The notes below the pieces were generated by a model that searched no databases, had not been told where the DNA came from, and was given only the letters and a program-made list of their open reading frames with translations. Positions 1 through 8,589 of a stretch of DNA of 64,000 bases are shown here, piece after piece. How positions within the stretch are numbered: the first letter of the stretch is position 1; every line of letters starts with the position of its first letter. The stretch is taken from NCBI GenBank assembly GCA_963714415.1, contig CAVQOL010000006.1, forward strand, positions 1 through 64,000, written 5' to 3'. The DNA comes from JAGXRK01 sp963714415 (GTDB lineage Bacteria; Bacteroidota; Ignavibacteria; Ignavibacteriales; Ignavibacteriaceae). The position numbers were made by a program, and so were the translations under genes.

Positions 1-611
1 AACTCTCTTGATCTTGATATTGCCATTTGTAAAAGCATAGCAATAATTGGTGATAAAATAATTAGTACCAATCCACCTAAACCACTGCCGCCCTCTCTGT
101 CATTTCCTCTGCCAAACATTGCAAGCCAGCCGGCCATTTGTGCTATGTATGTTATTGTTCCGACTAAAGTTGCTGCAATCGTACTAACAAGAATATCCCG
201 ATTCTTAACGTGGGCAAGTTCGTGAGCCATTACTCCTGCCATCTCATCATTTGTAAGACTCTGAAGAATTCCGGTTGTTGCTGCCACTGCTGCATTCTTA
301 GGATTTCTTCCTGTAGCAAAAGCATTTGGAGTAGGATCATTAATAAGATAAACTTTGGGCATTGGCAGATTTGCGTTCTGTGCAAGCTGTTCAACCATAT
401 TATAAAATTTAGGTGCCTGCTCCCTGGTTACTTGCTGAGCCCGATACATTTTTAGTACAATTTTATCAGAAAACCAGTAAGAACCGAAATTCATTACTAA
501 AGAAAATATAAAGGCAATGGTCATTCCGGAATTTCCACCAAGTGCGTATCCAACCAGCAGAAACAAAGCCATCATTGCTGTCATTAAGAATACTGTTTTA
601 ACACTGTTCAT
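1..611 (-). CDS. htpX: M48 family membrane zinc protease HtpX (C-terminus beyond window)
   Basis: Membrane-bound zinc metalloprotease that degrades misfolded membrane proteins. Reading the minus strand from 611, the first 60 residues hold two hydrophobic segments, then the zinc motif HELAH appears at about residues 130-134 (positions 214-224), and the frame reaches SRSRE at the window edge, which supplies the third zinc ligand in the family. This is standard HtpX order. The start at 611 (MNSVKTVFLMT) is preferred over an in-frame ATG at 620 because a GGAG lies 10 bases upstream of the former and only 1 base from the latter. The gene is cut by the window start, so about one third of the protein is missing. 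The +strand reading frame at 210-455 is its shadow. Confidence 0.93.
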   Translation of the reverse strand, partial: MNSVKTVFLMTAMMALFLLVGYALGGNSGMTIAFIFSLVMNFGSYWFSDKIVLKMYRAQQVTREQAPKFYNMVEQLAQNANLPMPKVYLINDPTPNAFATGRNPKNAAVAATTGILQSLTNDEMAGVMAHELAHVKNRDILVSTIAATLVGTITYIAQMAGWLAMFGRGNDREGGSGLGGLVLIILSPIIAMLLQMAISRSRE

Positions 612-719
612 TTTTATCATTCTCCGTTTTTTAATGCGTTAATCTACTTTCGAAGCCTATATAAATCAAGGAAAAGAGATTTACAGTATATATAAAAAGG
701 TAATTTGTTACAAAGACAA

Positions 720-749
720 AACCGCTCAGAGTTTTAATACTGAGCGGTT
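720..749 (-). terminator. Stem-loop between the 770 gene and htpX
   Basis: Perfect 10-base arms AACCGCTCAG (720-729) and CTGAGCGGTT (740-749) with a 10-base loop. Read on the minus strand it follows the stop at 770 and is followed by TTTGTCTTTG, so it fits a Rho-independent terminator for the 770-2162 gene. The T tract is imperfect. Confidence 0.55.
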
Positions 750-769
750 CACTATGGCAGATAAATTAA

Positions 770-1291
770 TTAAAAATTAAGCCCAGCTCTTACAGCCAGA
801 AAATTGTAACCTACACCAAACTGAAAGATTATGGGATTTAATCCTAAGAAGTTAATGTCAACAGTAGGCGTAATTACAAACGACACTCTAGATTCTTTTT
901 CACTAACAGATTCATCAAATCTTTGAAGCAGAGTGTTCTGATACGTTTGCATCGACTCATTCCATCTTACAAGAACTTCTGAATAATGATAGTCCCAATT
1001 CTTTGTGTAAGATAAGACACTAATCCCTGTCATAAAGCCAGCTTCAAATGTTATATGAGGTCCATAAGTAAAAACTATCGTGTTAACTTTTAGATGTACT
1101 CCATAAAGAAAAATATCATCAATGCTTGCATCATTAACTTTTATATAAGCGGAAGTATAGTCCAGCCCGGATTCATCATATCTTTTATATGCAGTTTGTG
1201 TATAATTTTCATCAAAAGTCAATGCATGGCTTAATGATCCATGAATACCAATGTTGATATATGAAAATTCTTGCGTAATTGGATCAAGCAC
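770..1291 (-). CDS. Hypothetical envelope protein, probable C-terminal half of the 1284-2162 gene
   Basis: No family is recognised. The 173-residue frame is rich in alternating hydrophobic/polar strands and ends in an aromatic (VGYNFLAVRAGLNF), as outer-membrane beta-barrels do. The only start in the frame is GTG at 1291 with no clear ribosome site, and it overlaps the end of the preceding frame by 8 bases. Reading through with one base changed near 1305-1310 gives a natural junction (HLNY then YSRRFVLDP), so I think this is the C-terminal part of the gene starting at 2162, split by an indel. Alternatively it is a separate, translationally coupled gene. Confidence 0.5.
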   Translation of the reverse strand: MLDPITQEFSYINIGIHGSLSHALTFDENYTQTAYKRYDESGLDYTSAYIKVNDASIDDIFLYGVHLKVNTIVFTYGPHITFEAGFMTGISVLSYTKNWDYHYSEVLVRWNESMQTYQNTLLQRFDESVSEKESRVSFVITPTVDINFLGLNPIIFQFGVGYNFLAVRAGLNF

Positions 1292-2162
1292 GAATCGTCT
1301 GGAGTATATAGTTTAGATGTGTAGCATCCGTGATCTCAGTAAGTCTTAACGATTCATCGAATTGATAGACATTAAATCCAATATCATAATTTTGATCATA
1401 AGCGAGGAATGAACCCCCAAGGAATAAAAAATTGTCTCTGAATCTGCTTTGAGAGTAAAGTTTCTTGTGTAATTCCAGCATATAATTATAGACGTCAAAT
1501 TCTTTCTGCTTCAGGGAACTAAATATATACCAGTGATTAATAAGATCATCAGATTGATCATTAATATCAAAATATGTGTCCTTCTGAATATCGTTATATG
1601 ATTCTAAAAAAACATTATACTTTTCCAACTCAGCGATTCTTCTAAGTTCACCATAGTCATCATTCTCGTTAAATATTAAAGCCGGATCATTATTAAGATA
1701 TTTGACAACATAAAAATTCATAAGGTTGACATCAGATACAATTTCCTCATCATCAAAGATATCGGTAACATTAACTTTTCTTGAATTTAAATCTTCTATT
1801 ACTGATGGGATTATAGGCCCCCAGTAGTTAGTTTGTTTTGCTTTTTCAATCTGATAATCGAACCATCTGTTTTTTTTTTGATAAAAATGAGAAGTCAATG
1901 CTCTTAACTTATTAAAACCATTACTGTCTTGATCAGTAATTTCTTTATCGAACATTAAGTGAAGATATTCAATTCGATAATAAATTAGCTCCGGATAAAG
2001 TTGGGCATCCCTCAACAAAGTAATATTTATTTGTTCAAAAAGTTGTTTGTCCTGTAAGACTTTTTTAGGTAAATGGTTACGGAAAAGTGACTGATGATCC
2101 TGGGCAGTGCAAGCACAGTTTAAGACGATCACCGAACAGAAGATTGTTATCAATTGTCTCAT
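1284..2162 (-). CDS. Hypothetical secreted/lipoprotein-like protein, probable N-terminal half of a split gene
   Basis: Function unknown. The protein starts with a short signal segment (MRQLITIFCSVIVLNCACTA) with cysteines at the end, compatible with a lipoprotein or Sec signal. The following 270 residues are acidic, mostly helical, and contain many Tyr/Asp/Asn without a known motif. The frame stops at 1284 inside the start of the next frame (770-1291); the joined product would be about 460 residues with a helical N-terminal half and a barrel-like C-terminal half. It faces the PorV-type gene at 2326 across a 163-base divergent region. Confidence 0.6.
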   Translation of the reverse strand: MRQLITIFCSVIVLNCACTAQDHQSLFRNHLPKKVLQDKQLFEQINITLLRDAQLYPELIYYRIEYLHLMFDKEITDQDSNGFNKLRALTSHFYQKKNRWFDYQIEKAKQTNYWGPIIPSVIEDLNSRKVNVTDIFDDEEIVSDVNLMNFYVVKYLNNDPALIFNENDDYGELRRIAELEKYNVFLESYNDIQKDTYFDINDQSDDLINHWYIFSSLKQKEFDVYNYMLELHKKLYSQSRFRDNFLFLGGSFLAYDQNYDIGFNVYQFDESLRLTEITDATHLNYILQTIRA

Positions 2163-2325
2163 AGAATGATTCCCCTATAAGGTATGTAATAATTACTGTT
2201 AAAATATGAAAAAAAAGTCAAAGTCAATAGATATTTTACACTAAATGTAAAGTTCCTCCCACTATATTTCCCCTTGCCTTTATTTTTGAATATGATTAAA
2301 TAGGTGCAGTTTTTTAGGAGAATTA

Positions 2326-3258
2326 ATGAAAAAGACAGTTTTTATAATAAGTTCAATTATATTTTTATCATCAGTATCATTTGCTCAGAATACTTATGAG
2401 TTTTTACGACTCGATCCGAGTGCACGTGCAGGAGCACTTGGCGGAAGTTTCGTTTCAAATAACGACGATGCTGATGTTATATTTTATAATCCTGCAGGAT
2501 TAAGTCTTCTAAGTGAAAATCCAATTTCTTTTTCATTCTTTAAACATTTGATGGATATAAATCTCGCCAGCCTTTCTTACTCAACAGAACTTAATGGTAT
2601 CGGCAGGGTTGGTGCTGCGGTTAAATATATAAATTATGGCAGTTTTGATGAAGCTGATGCATCAGGAATCAGATCAGGTGAATTTAGTGCAGGTGAGTTT
2701 GCTTTTATTTTAGGATACTCCAACTTACTCGATGAAAATTTTTATTACGGTGCTAATGCAAAATTTATTTATTCCGGTATTGCAGACAGATCATCAACTG
2801 CGATCGGTGTTGATCTTGGTCTGCATTATGTCTTGCCGGAACAAAATATCAATGTTGGTTTTTCTGTTCTCAACCTCGGATATCAGGTAACAAGCTACTA
2901 CGATATAAAAGAAGATCTTCCTTTGGATATTGTAATTGGTGGTGCAGTCAGACTAAAAAACCTTCCTGCCCGTCTTTCACTTGATTTCCACAAACTTAAT
3001 GAAGACCGGGATGATTTTATTCAGAGATTTAAAGCTTTTGCCGTTGGTGCTGAGTTTACTTTAAGTCCTGTTTTCAAACTTAGATTCGGTTATAACAATG
3101 AGAGAAGATCAGAACTAAAGATTGGAACAACTTCAGGTATTGCAGGATTTAATGCGGGACTTGGAGCAAAAATTTCCGATTACCAATTCGATTATGGGTA
3201 TTCTTCATTAGGTCTTGTTGGCGGATGGCACAGGATTAGTGTTTCAACTAATCTTTAG
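2326..3258 (+). CDS. PorV/PorQ family outer-membrane protein
   Basis: A 310-residue outer-membrane beta-barrel of the PorV/PorQ (UPF0164-like) group. In the T9SS, PorV shuttles cargo to the attachment complex, and PorQ-like paralogues are common in Ignavibacteria. Seen here: a signal peptide ending SFAQN, the typical start of the mature protein (EFLRLDPSARAGALGGSF), the DADVIFYNPAGL motif about 25 residues later, and C-terminal strands of the FDYGYSSLG type. The start is supported by AGGAGA 6 bases upstream of ATG. It stands alone, divergent from the 2162 gene and convergent with the TPR gene, with 2 bases between stops. Whether it serves T9SS or is a FadL-like channel cannot be told. A second family member lies at 55939-56983. 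Confidence 0.8.
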   Translation: MKKTVFIISSIIFLSSVSFAQNTYEFLRLDPSARAGALGGSFVSNNDDADVIFYNPAGLSLLSENPISFSFFKHLMDINLASLSYSTELNGIGRVGAAVKYINYGSFDEADASGIRSGEFSAGEFAFILGYSNLLDENFYYGANAKFIYSGIADRSSTAIGVDLGLHYVLPEQNINVGFSVLNLGYQVTSYYDIKEDLPLDIVIGGAVRLKNLPARLSLDFHKLNEDRDDFIQRFKAFAVGAEFTLSPVFKLRFGYNNERRSELKIGTTSGIAGFNAGLGAKISDYQFDYGYSSLGLVGGWHRISVSTNL

Positions 3259-3260
3259 TT

Positions 3261-4400
3261 TTAATTTGTACTTTTCAATGTACTAATACTGGATTTGGCT
3301 ATAGAATGGGAATTTCCATAATCTCTCATTTTTAAAACTTTTTCGTAAAGTTCAATCGCACTTTCTTTTCTTCCTTGCTGTTCTTCAATCATTGCAAGAT
3401 AAACAACAGAATTTACCTGAAATCCCGATTCCTCTTTTTTATCAATTTGTTTTGACAACTCATAACATTTTTCAAATAAAGTTTTTGCAGAATCTAATAG
3501 TCCATAATCCCTGGCATTATATCCTACATAATAAGCTGCTTCCCGCATTGATGTTGGAAGATTGTACCCCACATAATTTTTTTCGGATTTGATTATTACA
3601 TTCTTAAAAAGAGAGTCGGCTAAAGACCAATCACCACGGCGCACAGCTATTCTTCCTCTCCATCTTTGGAAAACAGGGTTATCGGGGAATTCATTCAGCA
3701 GCATTTCGGCAAATTCATCAGCAGCAAGCATATTTTTTTCATAACGATAGTATAAAGTCATTAAAAAATATTGTGCTTCATACTTTGCATAGTTTCCGTT
3801 TAATGCTGTGTTGCGTAATTGTTCAATTCCCTTTTGTTTATCTCCGGAAGGAAAGAAAATCATTAAAGGTTTTATCAAAGGGAACTCTGATGGAATTACA
3901 TCTGCGTAATAATTGTAAATACCAAAACCAAGCTGAACATCAAGATTATCAGGATCCAGATTGGCTGCGTGTTCAACTATAGGTAATGCTTCACGACCGT
4001 CATCAGCAGCTTTAAGCCAGCTTTCTCTCAATGCTCTTAATCGCCCGCGGAAACCAATTGCTCCGCCTTTAAAGAAAAGCGCATCAACATTACTTTTATC
4101 TTCATCTAATAACTCATCACATTGATAAATGACATCTTCAAGCTTCTGGAAAAAAATATCATCGTGTTCTTCATTATCTAAGTCAAGTAGAATTTTCCAC
4201 CAATCTATCATTGCAAGAAAAAATCTTCCTGAAGCATGATCAGGATAATCAGCAATTAAATTTCTGAAAGTTTTTTCTGCATCATCAAATTTGATGTTGT
4301 AGATTTGTTTAATGCCGGTGTTAACTCGGGAATCAAAATCACTTTCTTGGGCGAATCCTAAAAAACTAAATAGTATTAAGATTAAGAATATTTTTTTCAT
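3261..4400 (-). CDS. Secreted tetratricopeptide-repeat protein
   Basis: A 379-residue protein with a signal peptide (MKKIFLILILFSFLGFAQ) followed by helical repeats of the TPR kind: a first unit around residues 28-62 (DAEKTFRNLI..YPDHASGRFFLA), others around residues 150-180, 195-245 and 310-365 (QGRKESAIELYEKVLKM). The aromatic-rich middle (DVIPSEFPLIKPLMIFFPSGD) suits a membrane-facing or partner-binding surface. TPR proteins of this layout are periplasmic scaffolds, but no specific role can be assigned. The gene stands 117 bases downstream of glyS on the same strand and may be co-transcribed with it. Confidence 0.75.
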   Translation of the reverse strand: MKKIFLILILFSFLGFAQESDFDSRVNTGIKQIYNIKFDDAEKTFRNLIADYPDHASGRFFLAMIDWWKILLDLDNEEHDDIFFQKLEDVIYQCDELLDEDKSNVDALFFKGGAIGFRGRLRALRESWLKAADDGREALPIVEHAANLDPDNLDVQLGFGIYNYYADVIPSEFPLIKPLMIFFPSGDKQKGIEQLRNTALNGNYAKYEAQYFLMTLYYRYEKNMLAADEFAEMLLNEFPDNPVFQRWRGRIAVRRGDWSLADSLFKNVIIKSEKNYVGYNLPTSMREAAYYVGYNARDYGLLDSAKTLFEKCYELSKQIDKKEESGFQVNSVVYLAMIEEQQGRKESAIELYEKVLKMRDYGNSHSIAKSSISTLKSTN

Positions 4401-4517
4401 AATTAGAATTTATTTATTCACTATAAATCTTTGAAAGATTTTCAAATTAAACAAGATAAAAATACAAAGGCGATCTCAGACCGCCTTCATTTAACATTGA
4501 GCATTTAACATTTAAGA

Positions 4518-6008
4518 TTACTGCAAGAGCTTGTCGCTGAAATATCTGCTCAACTGATCAATTGCAACTCTTTCCTGCACCATCGAATCACGATCTCTTA
4601 CCGTAACGGTTTTATCATCAAGAGTTTGAGTATCAACAGTTATACAAAATGGAGTTCCCGCTTCATCCTGCCTGCGGTATCTTCTGCCAACGGCACCTTT
4701 ATCATCATAAAACACTTTGAAGTTCCGGCGCAAATCTTTTTCAATTTCTTTTGCAACTTCCGGCATACCGTCTTTATTAACCAATGGAAAGATCGCTGCT
4801 TTTATTGGTGCAAGTCTGTGATGAAATCTTAACACCGATCTCATCTCACCGTTAACTTCTTCTTCATAGTATGCATCAATTAAAAATGCCATGAACGATC
4901 TGCTTGCACCTGCAGATGTTTCAATAATGAAAGGAATAAATTTTTCTTTGGATTCATCATCAAAATACTTTAATGATTTACCGGAGAATTTTTCATGCTG
5001 CGATAAATCAAAATCTGTTCTGTTGTGAATTCCTTCTATCTCACCCCATCCAAAAGGAAATTCATATTCAATATCGGTCGCTTCTTTTGCATAGTGTGCC
5101 AGTTTATCTTCAGGATGATCGTGATAACGAAGTTTGGTTGGTGTTATTCCAAGTGATTTGAACCATTCTATTCTTTCCAACTTCCAATAGTCATACCATT
5201 GCTTATCATCTTTAGGCTTAACAAAGAACTGCATTTCCATCTGTTCAAATTCTCGTGTTCGGAATAAAAAGTTTTTTGTATTGATTTCATTACGAAAAGC
5301 CTTACCAAGCTGTGCAATACCGAAAGGAAGTTTTTGTCTTGAAGAACTCTGAACATTTAAAAAGTTAACAAATATTCCCTGGGCAGTTTCCGGACGTAAA
5401 TAAACAACAGAACCTGAATCTTCAACAGGACCGACAAATGTTTTAAACATTAGATTAAATTTACGCGCGTCTGTAAATGTATTCGCATTACCGCACTGAG
5501 GACAGTTTAACTTGCCTAACAGTTTTTTCCCAAGTTCAGGATGTTCTAAAATTAAGTTGAAGGGATCCTCATCTCCCGGATTTGCATAAATATTTTCAAT
5601 CCAATTTAAAAGATCAGAATTATCTTTCATTTCAGATTTAAGTTCATCGACAGCTTTTTGTTTTTTCTTTTCGTTGATTGAATCGCCAAAAACATCAAGA
5701 CGGAATCTGGCTTTACATTGCTTGCAGTCAATCATCGGATCGGTGAAATTTTCAACGTGACCGGAAGCTTCCCAGACTTTGGGATGCATTAAAATTGACG
5801 CATCAAGTCCTTCCACATTATCGCGGAAAGTCATCGATTTCCACCATTCTGTTTTTATATTATTCAGAAGTTCAACACCTAACGGACCATAATCCCAGCA
5901 TCCGTTAAGTCCACCATAAATTTCACTGGACTGAAAAACAAATCCGCGTCTTTTAGCTAATGATACAATATTTGCAACGGCGTCAGTTGCTTTATTCTTC
6001 TTTTCGAT
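4518..6008 (-). CDS. glyS: Glycyl-tRNA synthetase (class II, homodimer type)
   Basis: Charges tRNA-Gly with glycine in the cytoplasm. The frame covers 496 residues, the usual length for the alpha2 GlyRS of Bacteroidota, archaea and eukaryotes, and unlike the alpha2-beta2 bacterial enzyme. Visible landmarks: the N-terminal KRRGFVFQSSEIYGG block, motif 2 region (RPETAQGIFVNF and FRNEI..RTREFEQMEMQFFV), and the C-terminal anticodon-binding domain with the typical VGRRYRRQDEAGTPFCITVD stretch. Homology extends upstream of the first ATG (5834) by 58 codons, to an AGGAGG at 6022-6017 placed 8 bases from an ATC codon at 6008. No ATG, GTG or TTG is available in that frame after the stop upstream. The true start is therefore either ATC or an ATG misread by one base. 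Confidence 0.93.
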   Translation of the reverse strand: MEKKNKATDAVANIVSLAKRRGFVFQSSEIYGGLNGCWDYGPLGVELLNNIKTEWWKSMTFRDNVEGLDASILMHPKVWEASGHVENFTDPMIDCKQCKARFRLDVFGDSINEKKKQKAVDELKSEMKDNSDLLNWIENIYANPGDEDPFNLILEHPELGKKLLGKLNCPQCGNANTFTDARKFNLMFKTFVGPVEDSGSVVYLRPETAQGIFVNFLNVQSSSRQKLPFGIAQLGKAFRNEINTKNFLFRTREFEQMEMQFFVKPKDDKQWYDYWKLERIEWFKSLGITPTKLRYHDHPEDKLAHYAKEATDIEYEFPFGWGEIEGIHNRTDFDLSQHEKFSGKSLKYFDDESKEKFIPFIIETSAGASRSFMAFLIDAYYEEEVNGEMRSVLRFHHRLAPIKAAIFPLVNKDGMPEVAKEIEKDLRRNFKVFYDDKGAVGRRYRRQDEAGTPFCITVDTQTLDDKTVTVRDRDSMVQERVAIDQLSRYFSDKLLQ

Positions 6009-6016
6009 ATTAAAAT

Positions 6017-6022
6017 CCTCCT
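6017..6022 (-). promoter_or_regulatory. Ribosome binding site deciding the glyS start
   Basis: AGGAGG on the minus strand, 8 bases upstream of the ATC at 6008-6006. It is one of the strongest Shine-Dalgarno matches I saw in the window, and it fixes the glyS start upstream of the first ATG. Confidence 0.7.
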
Positions 6023-6167
6023 AAAATATCAACTTTCGGGTCGCAATATAGCAAATACATTGAACATTTTTTTCTTATAAATATTAGGCAGATTGCAATA
6101 ACATTTTTAGTTTTGAGTAGTCGAGGGCATATTTTTTAATTTATCTCACCGAAATAAGTGGAGAATT

Positions 6168-6779
6168 ATGTTTAATAAACTACTTCCAAAAGAAGAAAAA
6201 TATTTTGAAGACTTCAAACAGATGATCTCATATATTGTTGAGATGTCACAACACACTGAGAAGTTGTTTAATTCCGATATCCCCGATAAAAATAACTTCC
6301 TAAAAATGAAACCGCTTGAAGTAAGATGTGATGAAGTTCTGGCAAAAATCACGAAGAGATTGAATAAAACTTTTATTACTCCTTTCGATCGCGAAGATAT
6401 TTTTGCTTTAATTAAGAGACTTGACGATATAAGCGATATGCTTCTCGGTGCTGCTGCAAGAGTTGATACTTTTAACATCACAAAAAAAATTAATTATGCC
6501 GATCAGATGGCAGCTATCGTTCATCATCAGGTTGTTGAATTAGGCGCAGCCATACAGGATCTTAAAGTAAAAAGTATTAACGAATGTAAAGCCGTTATGG
6601 ATCTTGAATCCCAGGCAGATAAAGTTTATCAGCAAGCAATGAAAGAACTTTTTGAAAACGAAAAAGATGCTATAGAACTTATCAAGCAAAAAGAAATTCT
6701 CGATTTACTTGAAAGAATTTCGGACAAATGTCAATCGACTGCAAATGTGATTCTCGCCATTTTCATTAAGAACGCATAA
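6168..6779 (+). CDS. DUF47 (PhoU-like) protein
   Basis: A 203-residue all-helical protein of the DUF47/TIGR00153 group, which is PhoU-like and nearly always encoded beside Pit transporters, where it is thought to regulate phosphate uptake. The N-terminal MFNKLLPKEEKYFEDF and the internal helices with ALIKRLDDISDMLLGAA and LLERISDKCQSTANVI match the family's two three-helix bundles. The ATG has GGAG five bases upstream. The pit gene begins 6 bases after the stop, so the two form an operon. Confidence 0.88.
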   Translation: MFNKLLPKEEKYFEDFKQMISYIVEMSQHTEKLFNSDIPDKNNFLKMKPLEVRCDEVLAKITKRLNKTFITPFDREDIFALIKRLDDISDMLLGAAARVDTFNITKKINYADQMAAIVHHQVVELGAAIQDLKVKSINECKAVMDLESQADKVYQQAMKELFENEKDAIELIKQKEILDLLERISDKCQSTANVILAIFIKNA

Positions 6780-6785
6780 CAAAGT

Positions 6786-7781
6786 ATGGAATTTGTTATC
6801 CTGATTATTTTCCTTGCTCTGGTATTCGATTTCTATAACGGAATGAATGATGCCGCAAATTCAATAGCTACTATTGTTTCTACCAGAGTACTCACACCAT
6901 TTCAAGCAGTTGCCTGGGCAGCTTTTTTCAATTTTGCAGCGGCTTTCATTTTTGGTGTACATGTTGCGCAAACAATTGGCAAGGGCCTTGTTGACGTAAA
7001 TATTGTTGATAACTTCGTAATTTTTTCAGGACTTTTAGGTGCCATAATTCTAACAGCAACGGCAACACACTTTGGATTGCCGATAAGTGTTTCTCATGCA
7101 ATCATCGGTGGTTATGGCGGCGCCGGGTTTATGAAAGCAGGATTCGAAGCGTTAATCTTGTCCGGTTACAGCAAAATATTAATATTCATTGTTGTTGCTC
7201 CTGTTTTGGGTATGTTATTTGCATATATATTTTCTGTAATTACGCTTTGGATTGTAAAAGATCGTCCTCCTCGTAAAGTGGATAAATATTTCAGAAGGTT
7301 ACAATTGCTTTCAGCAGCAGTTTATAGTTTAAGCCACGGTTCAAATGACGCACAAAAAACGATTGGAATTATTGCGGTAGTACTATTTACAAACGGCTTA
7401 ATCGGATCGGAATTTATTGTTCCTTTTTGGGTAATATTAGTAAGCTATTCTGTTATTGCACTCGGGACATTATTAGGCGGCTGGAAAGTAATCCGCACAC
7501 TCGGTATGCGTGTAACAAAGTTGACTCCATTTGGCGGGTTCAGTGCAGAAACTTCTGCAGGTTTGACTATTATCGGGGCTACAATTTTAGGTATTCCCGT
7601 AAGCACAACGCACACAATCACCGGATCTATAATTGGAGTTGGTGCAACAAAAAGTCTATCCGCCGTAAGATGGGGTGTGGCAAGAAATATTTTATGGGCG
7701 TGGATTTTAACAATCCCTCTCTCGGCAGCTTGTGCTATGGTAACTTATGAGTTATTGGTTTACGTTAGTACTTTTTTCTAA
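6786..7781 (+). CDS. pit: Low-affinity inorganic phosphate transporter (Pit family)
   Basis: A 331-residue polytopic membrane protein of the PiT/PHO-4 family, taking up phosphate (as metal-phosphate or with H+/Na+). The inverted-repeat signature is visible twice: FYNGMNDAANSIATIVSTR near residues 17-35 and SHGSNDAQKTIGIIAVVL near residues 183-200. The motifs GLPISVSHAIIGG and GIPVSTTHTITGSI, one in each half, are also typical. Length and about 10 membrane segments are normal for a short bacterial Pit. It follows the DUF47 gene directly. No Pho-box-like site was identified upstream. Confidence 0.92.
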   Translation: MEFVILIIFLALVFDFYNGMNDAANSIATIVSTRVLTPFQAVAWAAFFNFAAAFIFGVHVAQTIGKGLVDVNIVDNFVIFSGLLGAIILTATATHFGLPISVSHAIIGGYGGAGFMKAGFEALILSGYSKILIFIVVAPVLGMLFAYIFSVITLWIVKDRPPRKVDKYFRRLQLLSAAVYSLSHGSNDAQKTIGIIAVVLFTNGLIGSEFIVPFWVILVSYSVIALGTLLGGWKVIRTLGMRVTKLTPFGGFSAETSAGLTIIGATILGIPVSTTHTITGSIIGVGATKSLSAVRWGVARNILWAWILTIPLSAACAMVTYELLVYVSTFF

Positions 7782-7801
7782 TAGACGAATCATTCCTTGG
7801 C

Positions 7802-7843
7802 TGTCACTGCTTGCCCCGGCTTTCGGGGAACCACTTCGTGACA
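7802..7843. repeat. Palindromic element, copy 1
   Basis: Ends TGTCAC and GTGACA with an inner CCCCG/CGGGG hairpin. The right half, CGGGGAACCACTtCGTGAC, recurs almost unchanged in copy 2 at 8540-8582 in the same orientation. It lies 20 bases after the pit stop and could also terminate transcription. Confidence 0.65.
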
Positions 7844-8025
7844 GAAATATTATCTTACTCACATATTTCGGACAAATCGGAAAATGGAACCCCTCTAGTG
7901 CTCTCGCCCTTTTCGCGCCAGAGGCGGACAGGCCCAATTCTATCCGGGAAGAAGATCTACAAGTAACCGAGCGATCGCCGTTTAGAAAGGGAGGGATTTA
8001 GGGAGGGTTCAACTTCTGTAACTCT

Positions 8026-8318
8026 TTAACTTTTTGCTTCTACCGGATTTTTCATGAACTCTAATGCTAAATTATCGAACACTTCATCATTCGTAAATCT
8101 GATCATAAAAACTTGAATCCGAGTGTTTCTATATATTCTTGTCGATCTATACCATATTGCTTTGCATCTTCATAAATGCAAAATGAACTCATTCCGTCTA
8201 TTTCAATTACAAGTTCATCAGGCATAAAATCCAACGCACAATATTGATTTATATCTCTAAACTGTCTAAAATCATTCAAGTTGACAAATCTGTCTCTTAA
8301 CTTTCACAATGAAAATGT
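8026..8318 (-). pseudogene. DUF559 endonuclease-like remnant
   Basis: Minus-strand translation gives RDRFVNLNDFRQFRDINQY, then CALDFMPDELVIEIDG and DRQEYIETLGFKFL, and after a one-base shift near 8104 RFTNDEVFDNLALEF to a stop at 8026. This is the order of the DUF559 fold (VSR-like endonuclease group): basic FRRQ segment, FYxPxxxLVIEIDG with the catalytic Asp/Glu, RxxYLxxLGxxVLRFTNxEV. The N-terminal third is missing or unreadable and no start codon with a ribosome site is seen. These genes are usually short, mobile and of unknown role. The break could be an assembly indel, but the lost N-terminus favours a remnant. Confidence 0.6.
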
Positions 8319-8476
8319 GCAAACGCTCTTTTCGGCTAATCGAGTGGTATTTTTTCTGAGTAATCGTTCGCTTCTCAAGTGTCAGATATTTTTGTTGAAG
8401 AGATGAGTCAATAATTACAAAATGTAAAAATATCATCGCTTAAGTCAACAATACTTGTGAAACAACCCCTCATGTG

Positions 8477-8501
8477 TTCTCCCCTTTCGTAAAGGGGAGA
8501 A
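8477..8501. terminator. Strong stem-loop downstream of the AmmeMemoRadiSam genes
   Basis: Perfect 11-base arms TTCTCCCCTTT and AAAGGGGAGAA around a CGT loop. It lies about 90 bases beyond the stop at 8590 on that gene's strand. It lacks a long T tract, so it may be part of a dispersed repeat. Confidence 0.4.
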
Positions 8502-8539
8502 TTTGAAAGTCCTTGCGCTGGAGTATTTCCATCCTTGAA

Positions 8540-8582
8540 TGTCACAGCTTACCCGATTTGGTTCGGGGAACCACTACGTGAC
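8540..8582. repeat. Palindromic element, copy 2
   Basis: Second copy of the element at 7802-7843, with ends TGTCAC and GTGAC and the shared right half CGGGGAACCACTaCGTGAC. It lies 7 bases from the stop of the gene at 8590, where it can also act as a terminator. The two copies bracket a roughly 700-base gene-poor island. Confidence 0.65.
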
Positions 8583-8589
8583 TGGTTTA

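Noticed and set aside
7747..8001. Open + strand reading frame overlapping the pit stop
   Set aside because: Its content is repeat-derived (TGTCAC element and low-complexity text), with no ribosome site and no homology.
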